A DNA stretch of 25,630 nucleotides, from the NCBI GenBank assembly GCA_022496205.1, contig WTXD01000153.1, forward strand, positions 1-25,630, written 5' to 3'. The notes under the pieces were generated by a model. The model made no database searches, was not told where the DNA came from, and saw only the letters and a list, made by a program, of their open reading frames with translations. This DNA is from Gloeopeniophorella convolvens (taxonomy: Eukaryota > Basidiomycota > Agaricomycetes > Russulales). Shown here piece after piece: positions 1 through 10,587 of this stretch (the first letter of the stretch is position 1; each line of letters opens with the position of its first letter). The translations under genes were made by a program, and so were the position numbers.

Positions 1-1
1 A

Positions 2-2012
2 CCAGCATTTTCGAACAAGGTCGACGCAAGTGGGAATGGAATACTCATAAGCAAGGCACGCGCGCTGGCTCAGCGGTTCAAGTACGACAAGAATGCGAGC
101 TCGACTGACCGCCTCCGCCGTGTGCAGCAGGAATCAAGATATGGCCCGGTCTACACTGCAGGTGATGGCGAGGACGCGTTTGCAGGTGTTGATGGCCCGC
201 GCGTCATGGTCACTGATCCTATTGCGACCCTTGTGCGCTGCGATGGCCATCTCTTCCTCTGCATTGGCGAAATCAACTCAATTCGGTTTCACTCGAGGCC
301 ACAAGACGAAGTTCCGGTCGCCCTGCTTCACGAAACAGCTGTCCAGGTGTCGTATCAGGCTCTAAGCCTCCTCCCCACATCTACAGAAGACGATGTGTCT
401 TCAAAGCACGACTGGCGTTCCTCACACCTACTCCCGATCACACTCACCGCACCAGGCATTCTCATCCAGCCCATCAACCCCAAGTTGGTTTCAAACTCCT
501 TGCGCCCACCCTATTTCTTGTTCGACAGTTCTACGCTAGTCACCTTGGCATCATCCCTACACGACCGAGTATCAGAGGCCCACCGGCGGTCTGTGCCTTC
601 AGTCAAAGGTGACGAACGCTTCCCATATCGTGAATCATCAGGTGAGTTCACTCAAGAAGCCTCCGGCGGTGCGGAATGCTGACAGGGAATCTCGTGCATA
701 GGGAAAGCGTGCTTCATTATTGAGGGGCGACATCAGGCGCACGAATCTGCCGCGCTCACTCTCTGTTGTCCCCACTGCACTCCCGAAGTCGATTTCACAT
801 CCATGAGCGGACAGCGCGTTCTGGAACACATTGGGAGCCATATCTTACACGATCCAGCTGTGGATCGAAACATCGAGCCCTGTGGACTCTGCCTTCGTTC
901 GTATGGAGTGTGCCAGATCTATCTCAGAAAGAATAAAGGCCGGCACGGAAACCCGAAGATCGACAAGGACAGGAGTTCGTGCCCAAGCACGGTGAAATTC
1001 TCGTACGCAACGGCTGCAAAATCATCGTCCTCTTCGCCATGTAGCAATGTCCCACTGGCTTGCCCTGTGTGCCCGTCCAATTCGCCTGCCGTATGGCGCT
1101 ACAACCTGCGCGCACACTTCCTTCGCCTTCACCCATCTATCCCTCTCCAATCGTATTCGCATCTGTGGACACTTGCGGATTCCGAAACCACCGAGATGGC
1201 GACCATCTGGAAAAACCGACTCCGGCAGTCTGATCGGTCACGCAAGAAGAAAGCAAACAACGCCAGACTCACCATATCAGATGCACACAGCTCTCGCGCC
1301 GCTGCAGGGTAGGCCCCCATGTCATATCTGAGATCTCTGTTTTGAGTTTGTCTAGGTTGATAGCCGGGAGCGAATCCAGCGAATCCGAGGAGGAAGGGGA
1401 CGCGGGCAGTGAAGATGATGCTGCCGGGATCAGCGCGCTCGATGATGACGCGGGCCCGCCGGGAGTCGAAGTTAGCGTTGTCAGCGCACAAGAGAGGGGG
1501 GAAGGTGATGTGACGCGCCTCCTAGGCATGCCCGCGAACATGGGGGAGCTTGCTAGGGAGGACAACCCTAGCGAACCGGATGCGCTGGCGCTGCTCCCCT
1601 CTCATCCAGAGCAAGGCGCACTGTCCGTCGCGGGAAGCAGTGCACCCGGAGAACCTGTGGACCAGCCAGGTGCCTCCGACGTGGTCGCGAACGCTGCCAG
1701 CACTGTCTTGCCGCTTGTTGACGCACCGCCCACGCGCAGTGGGAGAAAGCGCAAGGCACGCGACTTGAGCAGCCTTTTTGAGTGCCTGTGTGGTGATGTT
1801 GTGGAACCCGGGGAGAAGAAAGTCATTGAATGCACTTCACCTGGGTGCCAGACAAGATGGGTGAGTGCTAGCCTTATCGAAAACGAAACAGGACAAGACT
1901 AATAAGAGACTTACAGTATCATCTGGAGTGTGCACAGCTTGAACAGTTTGAAAAGGGCTGGGTATGCACGCCCTGCGGAGACGAAAAGGCTAGGAAGACG
2001 AAAAGGAGATAA
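2..2012 (+). CDS. Multi-zinc-finger protein with C-terminal PHD finger (5' end outside the window)
   Basis: Four exons are inferred: 2-641, 702-1308, 1356-1860 and 1917-2012, giving about 615 residues in frame. Introns are 60, 47 and 56 nt with GT/AG ends; branch-like GCTGAC and CTAAT lie in the first and third. The frame is open to the left edge, so the true start is missing. Exon 2 carries CCxxC followed by HxxxH (764-840), CGLC (about 881) and a C2H2-like finger, CPVC then H-x4-H (about 1061-1132). Exon 3 has an acidic Ser/Glu/Asp stretch and a basic RKRKAR patch that could be a nuclear localisation signal. The end fits a PHD finger, C-x1-C-x13-C-x4-C-x5-H-x2-C-x11-C-x2-C, with the last intron falling between W and YH. 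PHD fingers usually read histone tails, so a nuclear chromatin role is inferred. I do not recognise the whole protein. The gene model is fairly sure, the function is not. Confidence 0.72.
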
Positions 2013-2235
2013 GCTGGGAAGTGTTGAGGGCGTGCGCGAGAGGAAGCGCGAGGATATGGTGTTAAAGGGGAGTGAGTCGTACTCGGACCGTGTGATCTTA
2101 ATATCTTATCTTATCTATTTCCTTTTATGGTAATGTTCCTGATTACGTACCTAGTTAGTCCACCCGCTGAGTTGACTTAGAGAAAAAACGACCCGCGGTC
2201 AGGGATCCCCAGCCCGGCATCCCCTTGCGTGTACG
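2013..2235. other. Intergenic DNA, no gene seen
   Basis: Short spacer between the PHD-finger gene and the GH79 remnant. It starts rich in G and A, then has a T/A-rich stretch around 2095-2135 that could hold the polyadenylation region of the upstream gene. I see no coding signal. The spacer must contain the breakpoint that removed the 5' part of the GH79 gene. Confidence 0.5.
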
Positions 2236-2900
2236 TTGCGCCCGGCAGCAACGTGCGGCGGCGGCGGAATCAGCCCGACGTTCGGCGCGGCGCTCTGGAT
2301 CGTGGACTACGTCCTGCAGGGCGCGCTCAACGGCATCGAGCGCCTGTACTTCCACCAGGGCACCATCGGCAACTGCGTGCGTTACGCCCGCCCTCCGCCG
2401 CCCGCGCGCCACCTCGCCCGCTCACACGCCTGTCCCGGCTATGTACATAGCAATACTGCTTCTGGGGCCGCTACACGACCGGCGCGCCGTTCTACGGCGC
2501 GTACTTCGTCTCGCAGTTCTTCGGCACGGACGGCGCGACGCTCGTGGCGCTCGACGCGGGCACCGCGGCGCTCGCGGCGTACGCCGTGTTCGGCGCGGAC
2601 GGCGCGCCGCTGCGCGTGCTGCTGTACAACTCGGTGTACTACGCCGGCGCGGGCGCGCGCGGCGCGGCGCAGGTCGCGCTGCAGGGCGTCCCGGGCACGA
2701 CTGCGACCGCGCTCAGGCTGACGGCGCCGGGCGCGACAGCGCGCGTTGACCAGGGTGCGCGGGTCACGGTCGGCGCCGGGCTCACGTTCGCGGGCGACTG
2801 CTCGAGTGTGGGTGCCGAGGCGCTCGAGACGGTCGTGGTTGCGGCGGGCGGTGCGACGGTGTCGGTGATGGCGTCCGAGGCGCTGATCGTCTACTTGTGA
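2236..2900 (+). pseudogene. Glycoside hydrolase family 79 (beta-glucuronidase-like), C-terminal remnant
   Basis: Two exons, about 2236-2376 and 2451-2900, join across a 74-nt GT/AG intron. The first gives GISPTFGAALWIVDYVLQ and RLYFHQGTIGNC; the second starts QYCFWGRYTTGAPFYGAYFV, continues through AAYAVFGADGAPLRVLLYNS, and ends at a C-terminal ASEALIVYL. This pattern (TFGAALW, YFHQGT, YCFWG..TTGAPFYG, LRVLLYNS, ASEA) is that of the end of the GH79 barrel and the C-terminal beta domain of fungal beta-glucuronidase-like enzymes, which are secreted and act on glucuronic-acid-containing glycans. Upstream, the frame stays open only to 2176 and has no family-like sequence. The catalytic barrel is missing, including the nucleophile Glu that in this family sits just before the CGGG-like segment. 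No signal peptide is possible. The piece is very GC-rich with strong GC3 bias. It is probably a gene fragment, not a functional enzyme. Confidence 0.75.
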
Positions 2901-3325
2901 GTAAGCTTGAGTGCGTCTGGCGGGCGCGATCCGTTGGGCGCATGGAATCGGAAGTTGGTAATGAAGGAAGTGGCGTGTTTTGTCGTCTGATGTCGTGAAT
3001 TATGACGGTGTTGTGTTTCGGTGTCGGTGTAAATACTTATAACACCAGGCCGAACCAGTCGTAAGCTTTGCCTACCGTTGCACAAACGCTGCCAAGGAAT
3101 GTCGCAACTGGCACCCTACCTCAGTACTCTACATTCATCAGCCCCACCTGGATGCTGGCGCGCGCCTGTTCGCGCACGGCCTCTTGATGCCTTCATGAAA
3201 CAATTCCGTTGGTATGGGCTTGTGCATGCCCCTGTAGAATAACCACTCCTAGTAGCATCTCGTGTGTAGAGGGTTTCCGTTCATCTCTTTGGGTTCAACA
3301 TCTATGGTGGGGTTTTCCTTAATTC
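2901..3325. other. Intergenic DNA, no gene seen
   Basis: Spacer downstream of the GH79 remnant. The first 150 bases, including an AT-richer part around 2985-3045, probably hold that gene's old 3' UTR. I found no convincing open frame, RNA gene or repeat here. Confidence 0.45.
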
Positions 3326-3521
3326 AGCGAGGCCGGTGGCCCTCGGACACCGCGACGCGTCGCAACGCGTGGCCGGCCGCAGACACTCCACAGACGGTCG
3401 TACGAGAGAGCTCAAGCGCCATGATGATGCCAGCAACTGCGGTTCCTTTCGAAACAAACGCTGAAGTCGTCTACCAAGGGCCCCACGATCACTCAACTCA
3501 TTACCACTGCCTCCCCAAAAC
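3326..3521. repeat. Duplicated 5' flank of F-box gene A
   Basis: The roughly 200 bases before the gene A start resemble those before gene C (about 10588-10778) and, less closely, gene B (about 5725-5859). Shared landmarks are a GGCCCTCGGACACCGCGACG-like start, CGCCATGATG-like and ACCAAGGGCYCCACGA-like segments, and ACTGCCTCCC just before the ATG. The gene was therefore duplicated with its promoter-proximal DNA. Short ATG triplets inside could be upstream start codons. No clear TATA box is visible within this block. Confidence 0.6.
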
Positions 3522-5396
3522 ATGCCTCGAAATTCGCCCTCTCGCTTTCCACCGGAGGTCCTCAGTCATATCTTCCTGATATCCATGACTGAGGTCAACC
3601 CATTCCCTCTGAATGTCGATAGGACCCCCGAATGGTGGGAGTTTGAAAACCGTGACTATGAGCCTGATTTACGGTGGATCACGCTCACACACGTCTGCCG
3701 CTGGTGGAGAGAGGTTGCCCTTGCCTACCCTCGACTCTGGGCGACGCCCGCGTTCGAGCTTGGATCAGCATGGGTAAAAGAGATGCTTCGGCGGAGCAAG
3801 AACGCCCCTCTCGTCTTGGACTTTACACAAGCTTTGAAGCCCTTCTCCGTCACGCAGTGTCTACTGGACCAGCATCTCCCGCACGAAGGTGTTGGTTCTT
3901 TTCTGGGCCGGTATGTGTACAATAACGCTATTCTCTTGTCTTTACTTACGCGCGTGATACCCATCGTTCGAATTCGGCAAGATTCTAGCAATAAATGGAT
4001 GTCCCTTCCTGCTCCAAATCTCGAGCGCTTCATAGTCGTCCACACAGCTTGGGGTCAACCCCGTTACCAACTTCCAACGCATCCCTTCGCGAATCAGGCA
4101 CCCAAGTTGAGAGACGTTATAGTCAACGGATTCACTAATTTCTTCTGGGACTCACCTATCCTTGATGGTATAACTCATCTCACGATCGGCCCGTCCTCGA
4201 ATTCCGAGTCTCGCGACAATGGCAACATGTGGTACAAGAACTCTTCATCGTACGAGCAATTGCTATCAGCGCTGTCAAGGATGTCAAAGCTCGAGCTCCT
4301 CGAACTCAATTACTGCATTCCCGAGGCGCCCTCAGATGGTTACGAGGAGTTCTACGATTCTGGTTCAGAGTCCGAGGAGCCGCCAACTTCCACTCCGACA
4401 CGCACCATCGAGCTCCCCTCTCTCACAAGATTGGTCCTCAATGATACCTATACCGCATGCCTTAGCGTCCTCCGCCATCTCCATGCACCAAACCCCTTCC
4501 TCTCCCTCATCCTGCACGTAGATTGGGAAGAAATGGACGATTCCCTCCCGCGCCTCACTGAACTCTTGGAGCGGCATCTATCAAGTACGCATGTCTCCGA
4601 CAACTCGATTGATATCATTTCGGTCCTGCAAGGAGAATCAGGACGGGACGGCGATCGCTCCACCCTATTGTTAGCAGGAGCGGACCTACAGGCCCACGAT
4701 CCCATCGCAACAAAGCTGAGCTCCTTGAAGGTGCGCCAACGGGAGTTCAAACTGCCAATACACCTGGATTTCGTAACCGACCCGGACAAATCCGAGTTGG
4801 TACCCGCACTCTTGTCCGCGAAGTTCTGGACATCGTCAGTCTGTTGCAACGTGCGCATTTTGTCCATTGAACTCGACGCGGAGACGGATTGGGACATTGG
4901 CGCATGGCGCATGGCGGCAGAAGGCTTGCCAAATGTTGAAACGCTCAAGGTGTCGGAACGACTCGCCATCTCGTTTTTCCAAGTTTGCACGCCTCAAAAC
5001 CTTGGTGCTTGGAAACGTCTCCGATCGGTATGGGTGGTCGGCCTGGTGAATATCCATAACGAGCAATACTGCGGAGAGGATTTCGACGAGGCAACGCTGG
5101 ACTGGCTGAAGGCTTACAAGCGCGCTTCCCTACCACCTCCGGCTCTCTTCGTGCGGATGGGCAAAGGGCTCTGTGCGAGCGCGGACTGGCTCGCAAAGGC
5201 CGGAAAGTACACCCGAGTTGAAGCGGTGTATCCTCCCGAGGACCATTTGACCGCGGCGGAGAAGGAACAATTTGACAAGGACTACTTAATAGAACTCCGA
5301 GCAGAGATAGGTTTGCCATCCAGTCGCGACATGTCACTGGACGAGTTGAGGGATCTGAATTCCAGGCCGAGTGAGTATTCCGATTATGGTTGGTAG
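3522..5396 (+). CDS. F-box-like protein, family member A
   Basis: A 624-residue frame read without splicing. Residues 9-73 form an F-box-like domain (FPPEVLSHIFLIS, then DLRWITLTHVCRWWREVALAY and PRLW), which in known proteins binds Skp1 in SCF ubiquitin ligases. The rest is a long, probably leucine-rich substrate-binding part with an acidic Ser/Glu segment near residues 270-290. The ATG was chosen because it begins the same MPRNS-type start as copy B and no earlier in-frame coding homology is seen. Relative to B and C it carries one extra base near 3868-3873, just before the family intron. Standard splicing of that intron (3911-3981) would give an immediate stop. The frame is kept if the 71 nt are retained, or if the 3' splice site shifts to the TAG at 3986-3988 (78-nt intron). 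Either the gene is rescued this way or it is a young pseudogene. Family call is solid; specific substrate unknown. Confidence 0.7.
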   Translation: MPRNSPSRFPPEVLSHIFLISMTEVNPFPLNVDRTPEWWEFENRDYEPDLRWITLTHVCRWWREVALAYPRLWATPAFELGSAWVKEMLRRSKNAPLVLDFTQALKPFSVTQCLLDQHLPHEGVGSFLGRYVYNNAILLSLLTRVIPIVRIRQDSSNKWMSLPAPNLERFIVVHTAWGQPRYQLPTHPFANQAPKLRDVIVNGFTNFFWDSPILDGITHLTIGPSSNSESRDNGNMWYKNSSSYEQLLSALSRMSKLELLELNYCIPEAPSDGYEEFYDSGSESEEPPTSTPTRTIELPSLTRLVLNDTYTACLSVLRHLHAPNPFLSLILHVDWEEMDDSLPRLTELLERHLSSTHVSDNSIDIISVLQGESGRDGDRSTLLLAGADLQAHDPIATKLSSLKVRQREFKLPIHLDFVTDPDKSELVPALLSAKFWTSSVCCNVRILSIELDAETDWDIGAWRMAAEGLPNVETLKVSERLAISFFQVCTPQNLGAWKRLRSVWVVGLVNIHNEQYCGEDFDEATLDWLKAYKRASLPPPALFVRMGKGLCASADWLAKAGKYTRVEAVYPPEDHLTAAEKEQFDKDYLIELRAEIGLPSSRDMSLDELRDLNSRPSEYSDYGW

Positions 5397-5724
5397 GCAT
5401 CGGTGGGTGCGCGTCAGGGTGCATGTCGAGGAGTGTACAATCGTTCTAGAAATCGAATCAGATGTCATCGAAGGTGACGACGGAGACAACAGGGAGTCAA
5501 CGCACGAGGCATCGTCTCAAGTACAGGATACGAGACGACTGCATATACTTATCCATTCTGTTGCACCCGCCAGCTGTACACTGCGCCGCGCACAAGGCCC
5601 GCGCAGCAATTTCATTTCCCTGGGGATGCCGCAAACGAGCACCCTGAACACGGGTGCGCACCGCCAGCCCGGCCAGGCTCGGTAAGTGCCGGAGAACTGT
5701 GAAAGCGTAGCTGGGGACCAGCGT
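5397..5724. other. Spacer between F-box genes A and B
   Basis: No coding signal or known element is visible. Unlike the upstream and coding parts, this sequence after gene A does not resemble the sequence after gene B, so the A/B duplication seems to stop near the stop codon. From about 5725 the sequence becomes the duplicated 5' flank of gene B. Confidence 0.4.
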
Positions 5725-5859
5725 CCTCGGACACCGTGACCCGACGCCCATGTTGTTCGAGAGCTCGGGCGATATGCCAGCAGCTGTGGTTTCTTTCGAA
5801 GCAATCAAAGCCGCCCACCGCGGCAGGTTCAACCACTCGACTTTCCGTCTCCCTGGAGC

Positions 5860-7715
5860 ATGCCTCGAAATTCAACCGCTCATTTTCCACCGGAGGTCCT
5901 CAGGCGTATCTTCCTGATATCCGCGATTGAGATCAACCCATTCCCTTTGAATGTCGACGAGACTCTCGGTGATACCGACGGATGGGAGGACGATCACGAC
6001 CATGCCCGAGATTTACGGTGGATCACGCTCACGCATGTCTGCCGCGGGTGGAGGGAGGCTGCCCTTGCCTACCCTCGGCTCTGGGCGATGCCTGCGTTTG
6101 GCCTCGGGTTGACCTGGGTAGAAGAGATGCTTCGGCGGAGCAAGAATGCACCTCTCGTCTTGGACCTTTCCCAAGCCCCAAGGGCGTTCCCTGTCGCACA
6201 GTTTTTGTCGGAACACGTCTCCCGCACGAGAGTGTTAATTCTCACCGTCGACTGGGCTGGTATGTGCGCAATTTGCTGGCATTCCGTTATCTTGACTGGC
6301 GTGCGATCTCTCTCGTTGAACAAGATTCTAGCAACGAATGGATGTCTCTTCCTGCCCCGAATCTCGAGCGCTTTATAGTCGCCTATCCAGCAAAAGAAAC
6401 CCCTGATCACCGACTCCCAACGCATCCCTTCGCGAACCACGCACCCAACTTGAAAAGCATCCGGGTCAACGGATTCACCAATTTCTTTTGGGATTCGCCT
6501 ATCCTCGATGGGATATCTCATCTCACGATCGGCCCATCGCCTAACTCGAAGTCTCGCGACAATGGTAGTATGTGGTACAAGAACTCTTCATCGTACGAGC
6601 AGTTGCTGTCAGCGCTGCCAAGAATGTCAAAGCTAGAGCTCCTCGAGCTCAATTACTCCATTCCCGAGGCGCCCTCGGATGATTCTGAAGAATTCGAGGA
6701 TTCTGGTTCAGAGTCCGGGGAGCCGCCAACTTCTACCCCGGCACGCACCATCGTGCTCCCCTCTCTCGTGAATCTGGTCCTCAATAATACCTATACCGCA
6801 TGTCTTAGCGTCCTCCGCCACCTACATGCACCGAACCCCTTCCTCTCCCTCATCCTGCACGTAGACTGGGAAGAAATGGACGACTCCCTCCCGCGCCTCA
6901 CTGAATTCTTGGAGCGGCATCTGTCAAGTACACATGCCCCCGAAAACCCAGTCGATATCATATCGATTCAACAGAGAGAATCGGGACGGGACGGTGATTG
7001 GTCCACTCTGCTCTTGGCAGGAGCGGATCTACAGAAACACGACCCCATTGCAACGAAGTTGAGCTCCCTGGAGACGTGCCAGCGGGAGTTCAAACTGCCA
7101 GTACATCTGGACTTCGTAGCGGACGAAGAAGAAAACGAATCCACTTTGGTACCGAAACTCTTGTCTGCGAAGTTTTGGGCGTCTTCAGCCTGTTGCAATG
7201 TGCGGATTCTGTCCCTCCGACTTAGCGCTTCGACGGCGTGGGACATTGCCGCATGGCGCACGGTGGCGGAGGGTCTTCCGAATGTCGAAACGCTCAAGGT
7301 GTCGGAATGTCTCGCTGTCTCGTTCTTCGAGTTGTGCACGCCTCAAAAACTTCGTGGATGGGGGCGCCTCCGATCAGTGTGGGTCGATGGCTTTAATGAT
7401 TTCGTCTTTGAGCAAGGCGGCGACCTGCAAGACTTCGAAGGAGCGACTCTGGATTGGTTGAAGGCATACGGGCGCTCCTCCTTGCCGCCTCCAGTTCTCT
7501 ACGTAAGGATGGGGAAATTCGGTGTGGGTGCGGACTGGTTTACGAAGGTCAGGAGGTACACTCAAGCAGAAGAAGTGCGGCTGCCCGAAGATCGCTGGTC
7601 CGCGGAGATCGAGAGGCTCGGAAGAGAAGATTTGTCAGACCTAGATTCACCTGTTCTCGACTCGGTCTCTCTGGACGAGTATGACGACGGTATCTGGCCA
7701 AGTAGGTATTATTGA
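5860..7715 (+). CDS. F-box-like protein, family member B
   Basis: Two exons, 5860-6259 and 6325-7715, encode about 596 residues across a 65-nt phase-1 intron (GTATGT...AACAAG, branch-like CTTGAC). The N-terminus has the F-box-like pattern FPPEVLRRIFLIS followed by DLRWITLTHVCRGWREAALAY and PRLW. The C-terminal part closely matches gene A, including FANHAPNL, GFTNFFWDSPILDGISHL and VSECLAVSFF-type segments. The intron lies just before the conserved SSNEWMSLPAPNLERF motif, the same place as in A, C, D and E. This copy has no frameshift or stop, so it is the best candidate for a functional plus-strand member. It converges on gene D. A role as substrate adaptor of an SCF ubiquitin ligase is inferred from the family; the target is unknown. 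Confidence 0.82.
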
Positions 7716-8135
7716 GTATGACTGGCAGTTTATAAATACATCACGGCGTGGTCGGTGGAGTTTCGTGAGCATTACTTGCATTCGAAATAAGGTAGACACT
7801 AAAGCGACGTGGACGCCTACATCAGACATTCAGAGCCCACAAAACTGGAACTTCCACTGTAAACATATGGGCTAGTTGACGATGCGTTCACCAGCTCACA
7901 GAAGAGGGCGTGATTGTTCCACGTCGTGAAGCCGTCTCGGCGCGTCTTAGGTGAAGTTAACACCATTCATTCAGCAAGTGCGTTAAAGATAAATGTACAG
8001 CTCTGGATCGACATTGCATGGCCCTCGATGCACAAGAATACATGGTTGGGGTCTATTTTGTAGTCAATCATTACCGTTGCCATTGGAATCATCGTCGTCC
8101 GCGGTAGCGTTATAGGGCATCTCCTCTCTGAAGAT
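7716..8135. other. Convergent spacer between F-box genes B and D (duplicated)
   Basis: No gene is seen. The spacer holds the two 3' ends and matches the C/E spacer (12638-12937) in many blocks, for example CTAAAGCGAC, CAGAGCCCACAAAAC, GCTAGTTGACGATGCG, TCACCAGCTCACAG and AACACCATTC. That shows the cassette was copied as one piece. Confidence 0.65.
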
Positions 8136-9924
8136 CTAGAACAGCGTCAGGAAAGTCGAAAGGACGAGATAAGGGCGTACGCGTCTCTCCAAACTATCGC
8201 AGGAAGGGAAATAGAGCCGGCGATCTGGATTTGGGGCGTAGATCTCGACCTGAGTATATGCCCTCGCCTGTTCTACCCAACTCATGTCCGAGTAACCGAC
8301 AACACTGCTCAGTCGGATCACCGGAGGGCGCAGCGAGGCAATCTGGTATGCTCTCAACCACCCCAAGAGTGCCTGCACGAATACCTCTTCGCCCCCAGGT
8401 GTACCACGGAGATAATACTCCATTGATCCTAGACACAAGGACTGGAGACGCTCCCATCCGCCAAAAGCTTGAGGGGTGCATGTCCTCAAAAACGATAACA
8501 TAAGCCTTCCTGTGAGCATCAGGTCCTCCACGGCTGGGAGATTTTGCGAGACCGAGGTCCAGAGATCGAGATCCCAAGTTTCGAGCAGAAGGTCGAGGGC
8601 GAGAGTTCGTATGGCGGGTAGAGGTAGGTTCACACAGAGCTCTACAGAATGAGGTGGATAGTCCTGGAGACGGATGGGATGGGAAAGATAGAGGGGTAAG
8701 TGGGTTTCGTTTCGCGGGTCGTCAAGAATTTCAAGCTTCCTTCCCACATTCCAGTCTTCCGGGCTGGGGTCCATTGTCATCACGACCCTGTTGTACGGTA
8801 ATTGATGAGGGGTCCCAATAGAAAAGGATATCATAAGGACATTCGTCGACCGTATCGAGGCGTTGGCAGCCAGTAAATGCCTCTGCAAAGCCGGGATCAG
8901 TATCGACTGGTCATCGTCCCATGGCGAAGAGTCCTCCTTCGTCAAGGGCACGATGATGGAGAGACAGGCGTTCGGCACCCGCAAGTACTGAAGAACATCG
9001 GCACATCTGTCAACGTTATCGCTAAGCAGGAGAGACTTGAGGTGGGGAAGTTCGATTGCTGGTCTGTCGGTGGGCGCAGGTTCTTTCGGAAGGCAAGAGG
9101 CGAGGTGGAGGGTCTCGAGCCTTGACATGGTCGCTAGCGCTGACAGGAGTTGGTCGTAGGTGGGGTATTGGCGGTTTGAAGAATGGACGAAAGCATTAAA
9201 GCGATCTCCGACAACGAGATGCGAAATGTTCTGGAGGAGAGACGACCCCCAAAAGAAGGTGACTGCGTTCGTGACAGTTATCTCCCGCAGGTTCGGCGCG
9301 ATACCATCAAACAGTTCGGAGGGTACAGTTGCGGTATCGAGGGAGACGGGTTTCATAGCGCTGTATTGGGGATGAGAAACCTCCAGAGACTTGAGAGCAT
9401 GAGCCGGAAGCGAGGTCCATTTGTTCTCGGTGCCTAGTCGGGGGCGTAGTGGTGAGCATAATGCTATCATAGAGTTATTGGAACGTACCCCTTATGATCC
9501 GCAATGTCACCGCACGAGAGACGCATTTGGAAAGGTAGTCCTCGAATGGAAATGAGTCTGGTGCTCGATATAAATCTAGATGTAAAGGTGCATTCCGGCT
9601 TCGCAACAGCATCGCTTCGGCCCATTTTATCCCTGCCTGGAAAGCAGGCGTGGTCCACAAGCGAGGGTAGGCGAGGGCGGCGTTCCTCCAGTTGCAGCAG
9701 ACGTGCGTCACGCTGAGCCAGCCTAGGCAGCAATATTCCCGCTTCCTAAGAATTATAGGAGGGAATTTTCTTCCCGAAGAGATGGCGTGATGACGTTCGT
9801 CCTTGGTCAAGGATGCAAGCTCTTCAGGTTCAAACACACCCAGATGATGGCAGGGCATAGGTGGGTCGTCCACACTGGAAATCAAGAAGACTTGTTGAAG
9901 AATTTCGAGTGGGAGGCGAACCAT
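8136..9924 (-). CDS. F-box-like protein, family member D
   Basis: On the minus strand, exon 1 is 9924-9489 and exon 2 is 9433-8136, with a 55-nt phase-1 intron (GTACGT...GACTAG), giving about 577 residues. The start at 9924 (MVRLPLEILQQVFLIS) matches the conserved start of paralogue E; in-frame ATGs at 9954 and 9948 would add 8-10 residues. The F-box-like region includes LPLEILQQVFLIS and, after a longer insert than in A and B, WLSVTHVCCNWRNAALAY and PRLW. Exon 2 contains ENKWTSLPA, LREITVTNAVTFFWGSSLLQ and a long leucine-rich body. The gene ends at a TAG where E has CAG; beyond it an acidic tail homologous to that of E can still be read. It is divergent from A, B and C but has the same intron position. 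Likely intact apart from the shortened tail; substrate unknown. Confidence 0.78.
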
Positions 9925-10587
9925 CGTGATATGAGGAGTGGAGTGCATGATCATCAGGAGACAGTGACCCTCCTCAGTATATAGATCTGGTTGTACTGCT
10001 AGTAAGCATCCGGAACGGGGAATTTGATGTGCATACTAAGTGCTCAGACTCACCAGTCGGTGTCTAGGCCACTCGGAATTCAGGAAGACCTGCTCCCGGG
10101 GGTCCACGAGGTCACGCTGTAGGAAAGTAAAGGAAGCAGTGGATCCGGTTGCCACCAGGTGTCAAGGCTGGTGGAGGTGATGGTTCTTCGTCGAATCAGT
10201 TCCCGGCGTCACGGACAAAGGGAAACCTAATGACTCACGGATATTGCTGTCGGGGTCGGGGCAGCGTTAGTACTAGCAGCTGTGGGCATTGTTTGGAACA
10301 GGTTGACCGACCGAACCTGGTGGGCCGCCCGCGGCCGTCGCCGGGGGCTCCCCGGGCCTGATGGCTCTGACTACTTACAACCTAGTGTTGGGTCTTCCGT
10401 AATCCAACGAAGCATCTCAGTGGCTGGATCGTTGGAGAGACATCGTGAACTCACCGCGCGAAATGTGGTAGCACGTGCCAGGTTTCGGTGTCGCTGCTCA
10501 ATGAACGTGCCACCAGGCTCGGAGCAGCAGAGCGTCGTCTCGAAGTCTATATATAGTGGATAAGCATGCCGGAAACAGAAAGGTGAC
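9925..10587. other. Divergent intergenic region between D and C (duplicated)
   Basis: No gene is seen. The part next to gene D matches the region beyond gene E: CATCCGGAACGGGGAA at about 10007 against TATCCGGAACGGGGAA at about 14918, and GGGCATTGTTTGGAA with GGCCGTCGCCGGGGGCTCC at about 10283-10350 against about 15401-15480. It presumably carries the promoters of D and C. A TATATATA-like run at 10547-10556 lies about 230 bases before the C start and might be a TATA element. Confidence 0.5.

Larger units (their letters stand above)
5725..10380. repeat. Segmental duplication unit 1 (genes B and D)
   Basis: This block (flank, F-box gene +, convergent spacer, F-box gene -, outer flank) has the same order and orientation as unit 2 at about 10588-15510. 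Homology is visible in both genes, in the spacer and in the outer flanks, so one tandem duplication of roughly 4.7-4.9 kb is inferred. Ends are approximate because I placed them by eye. Confidence 0.65.

Noticed and set aside
2155..2749. Long alternative frames on both strands across the GH79 remnant
   Set aside because: Explained by very high GC content; only the frame matching the GH79 C-terminal domain has family motifs and a sensible intron.
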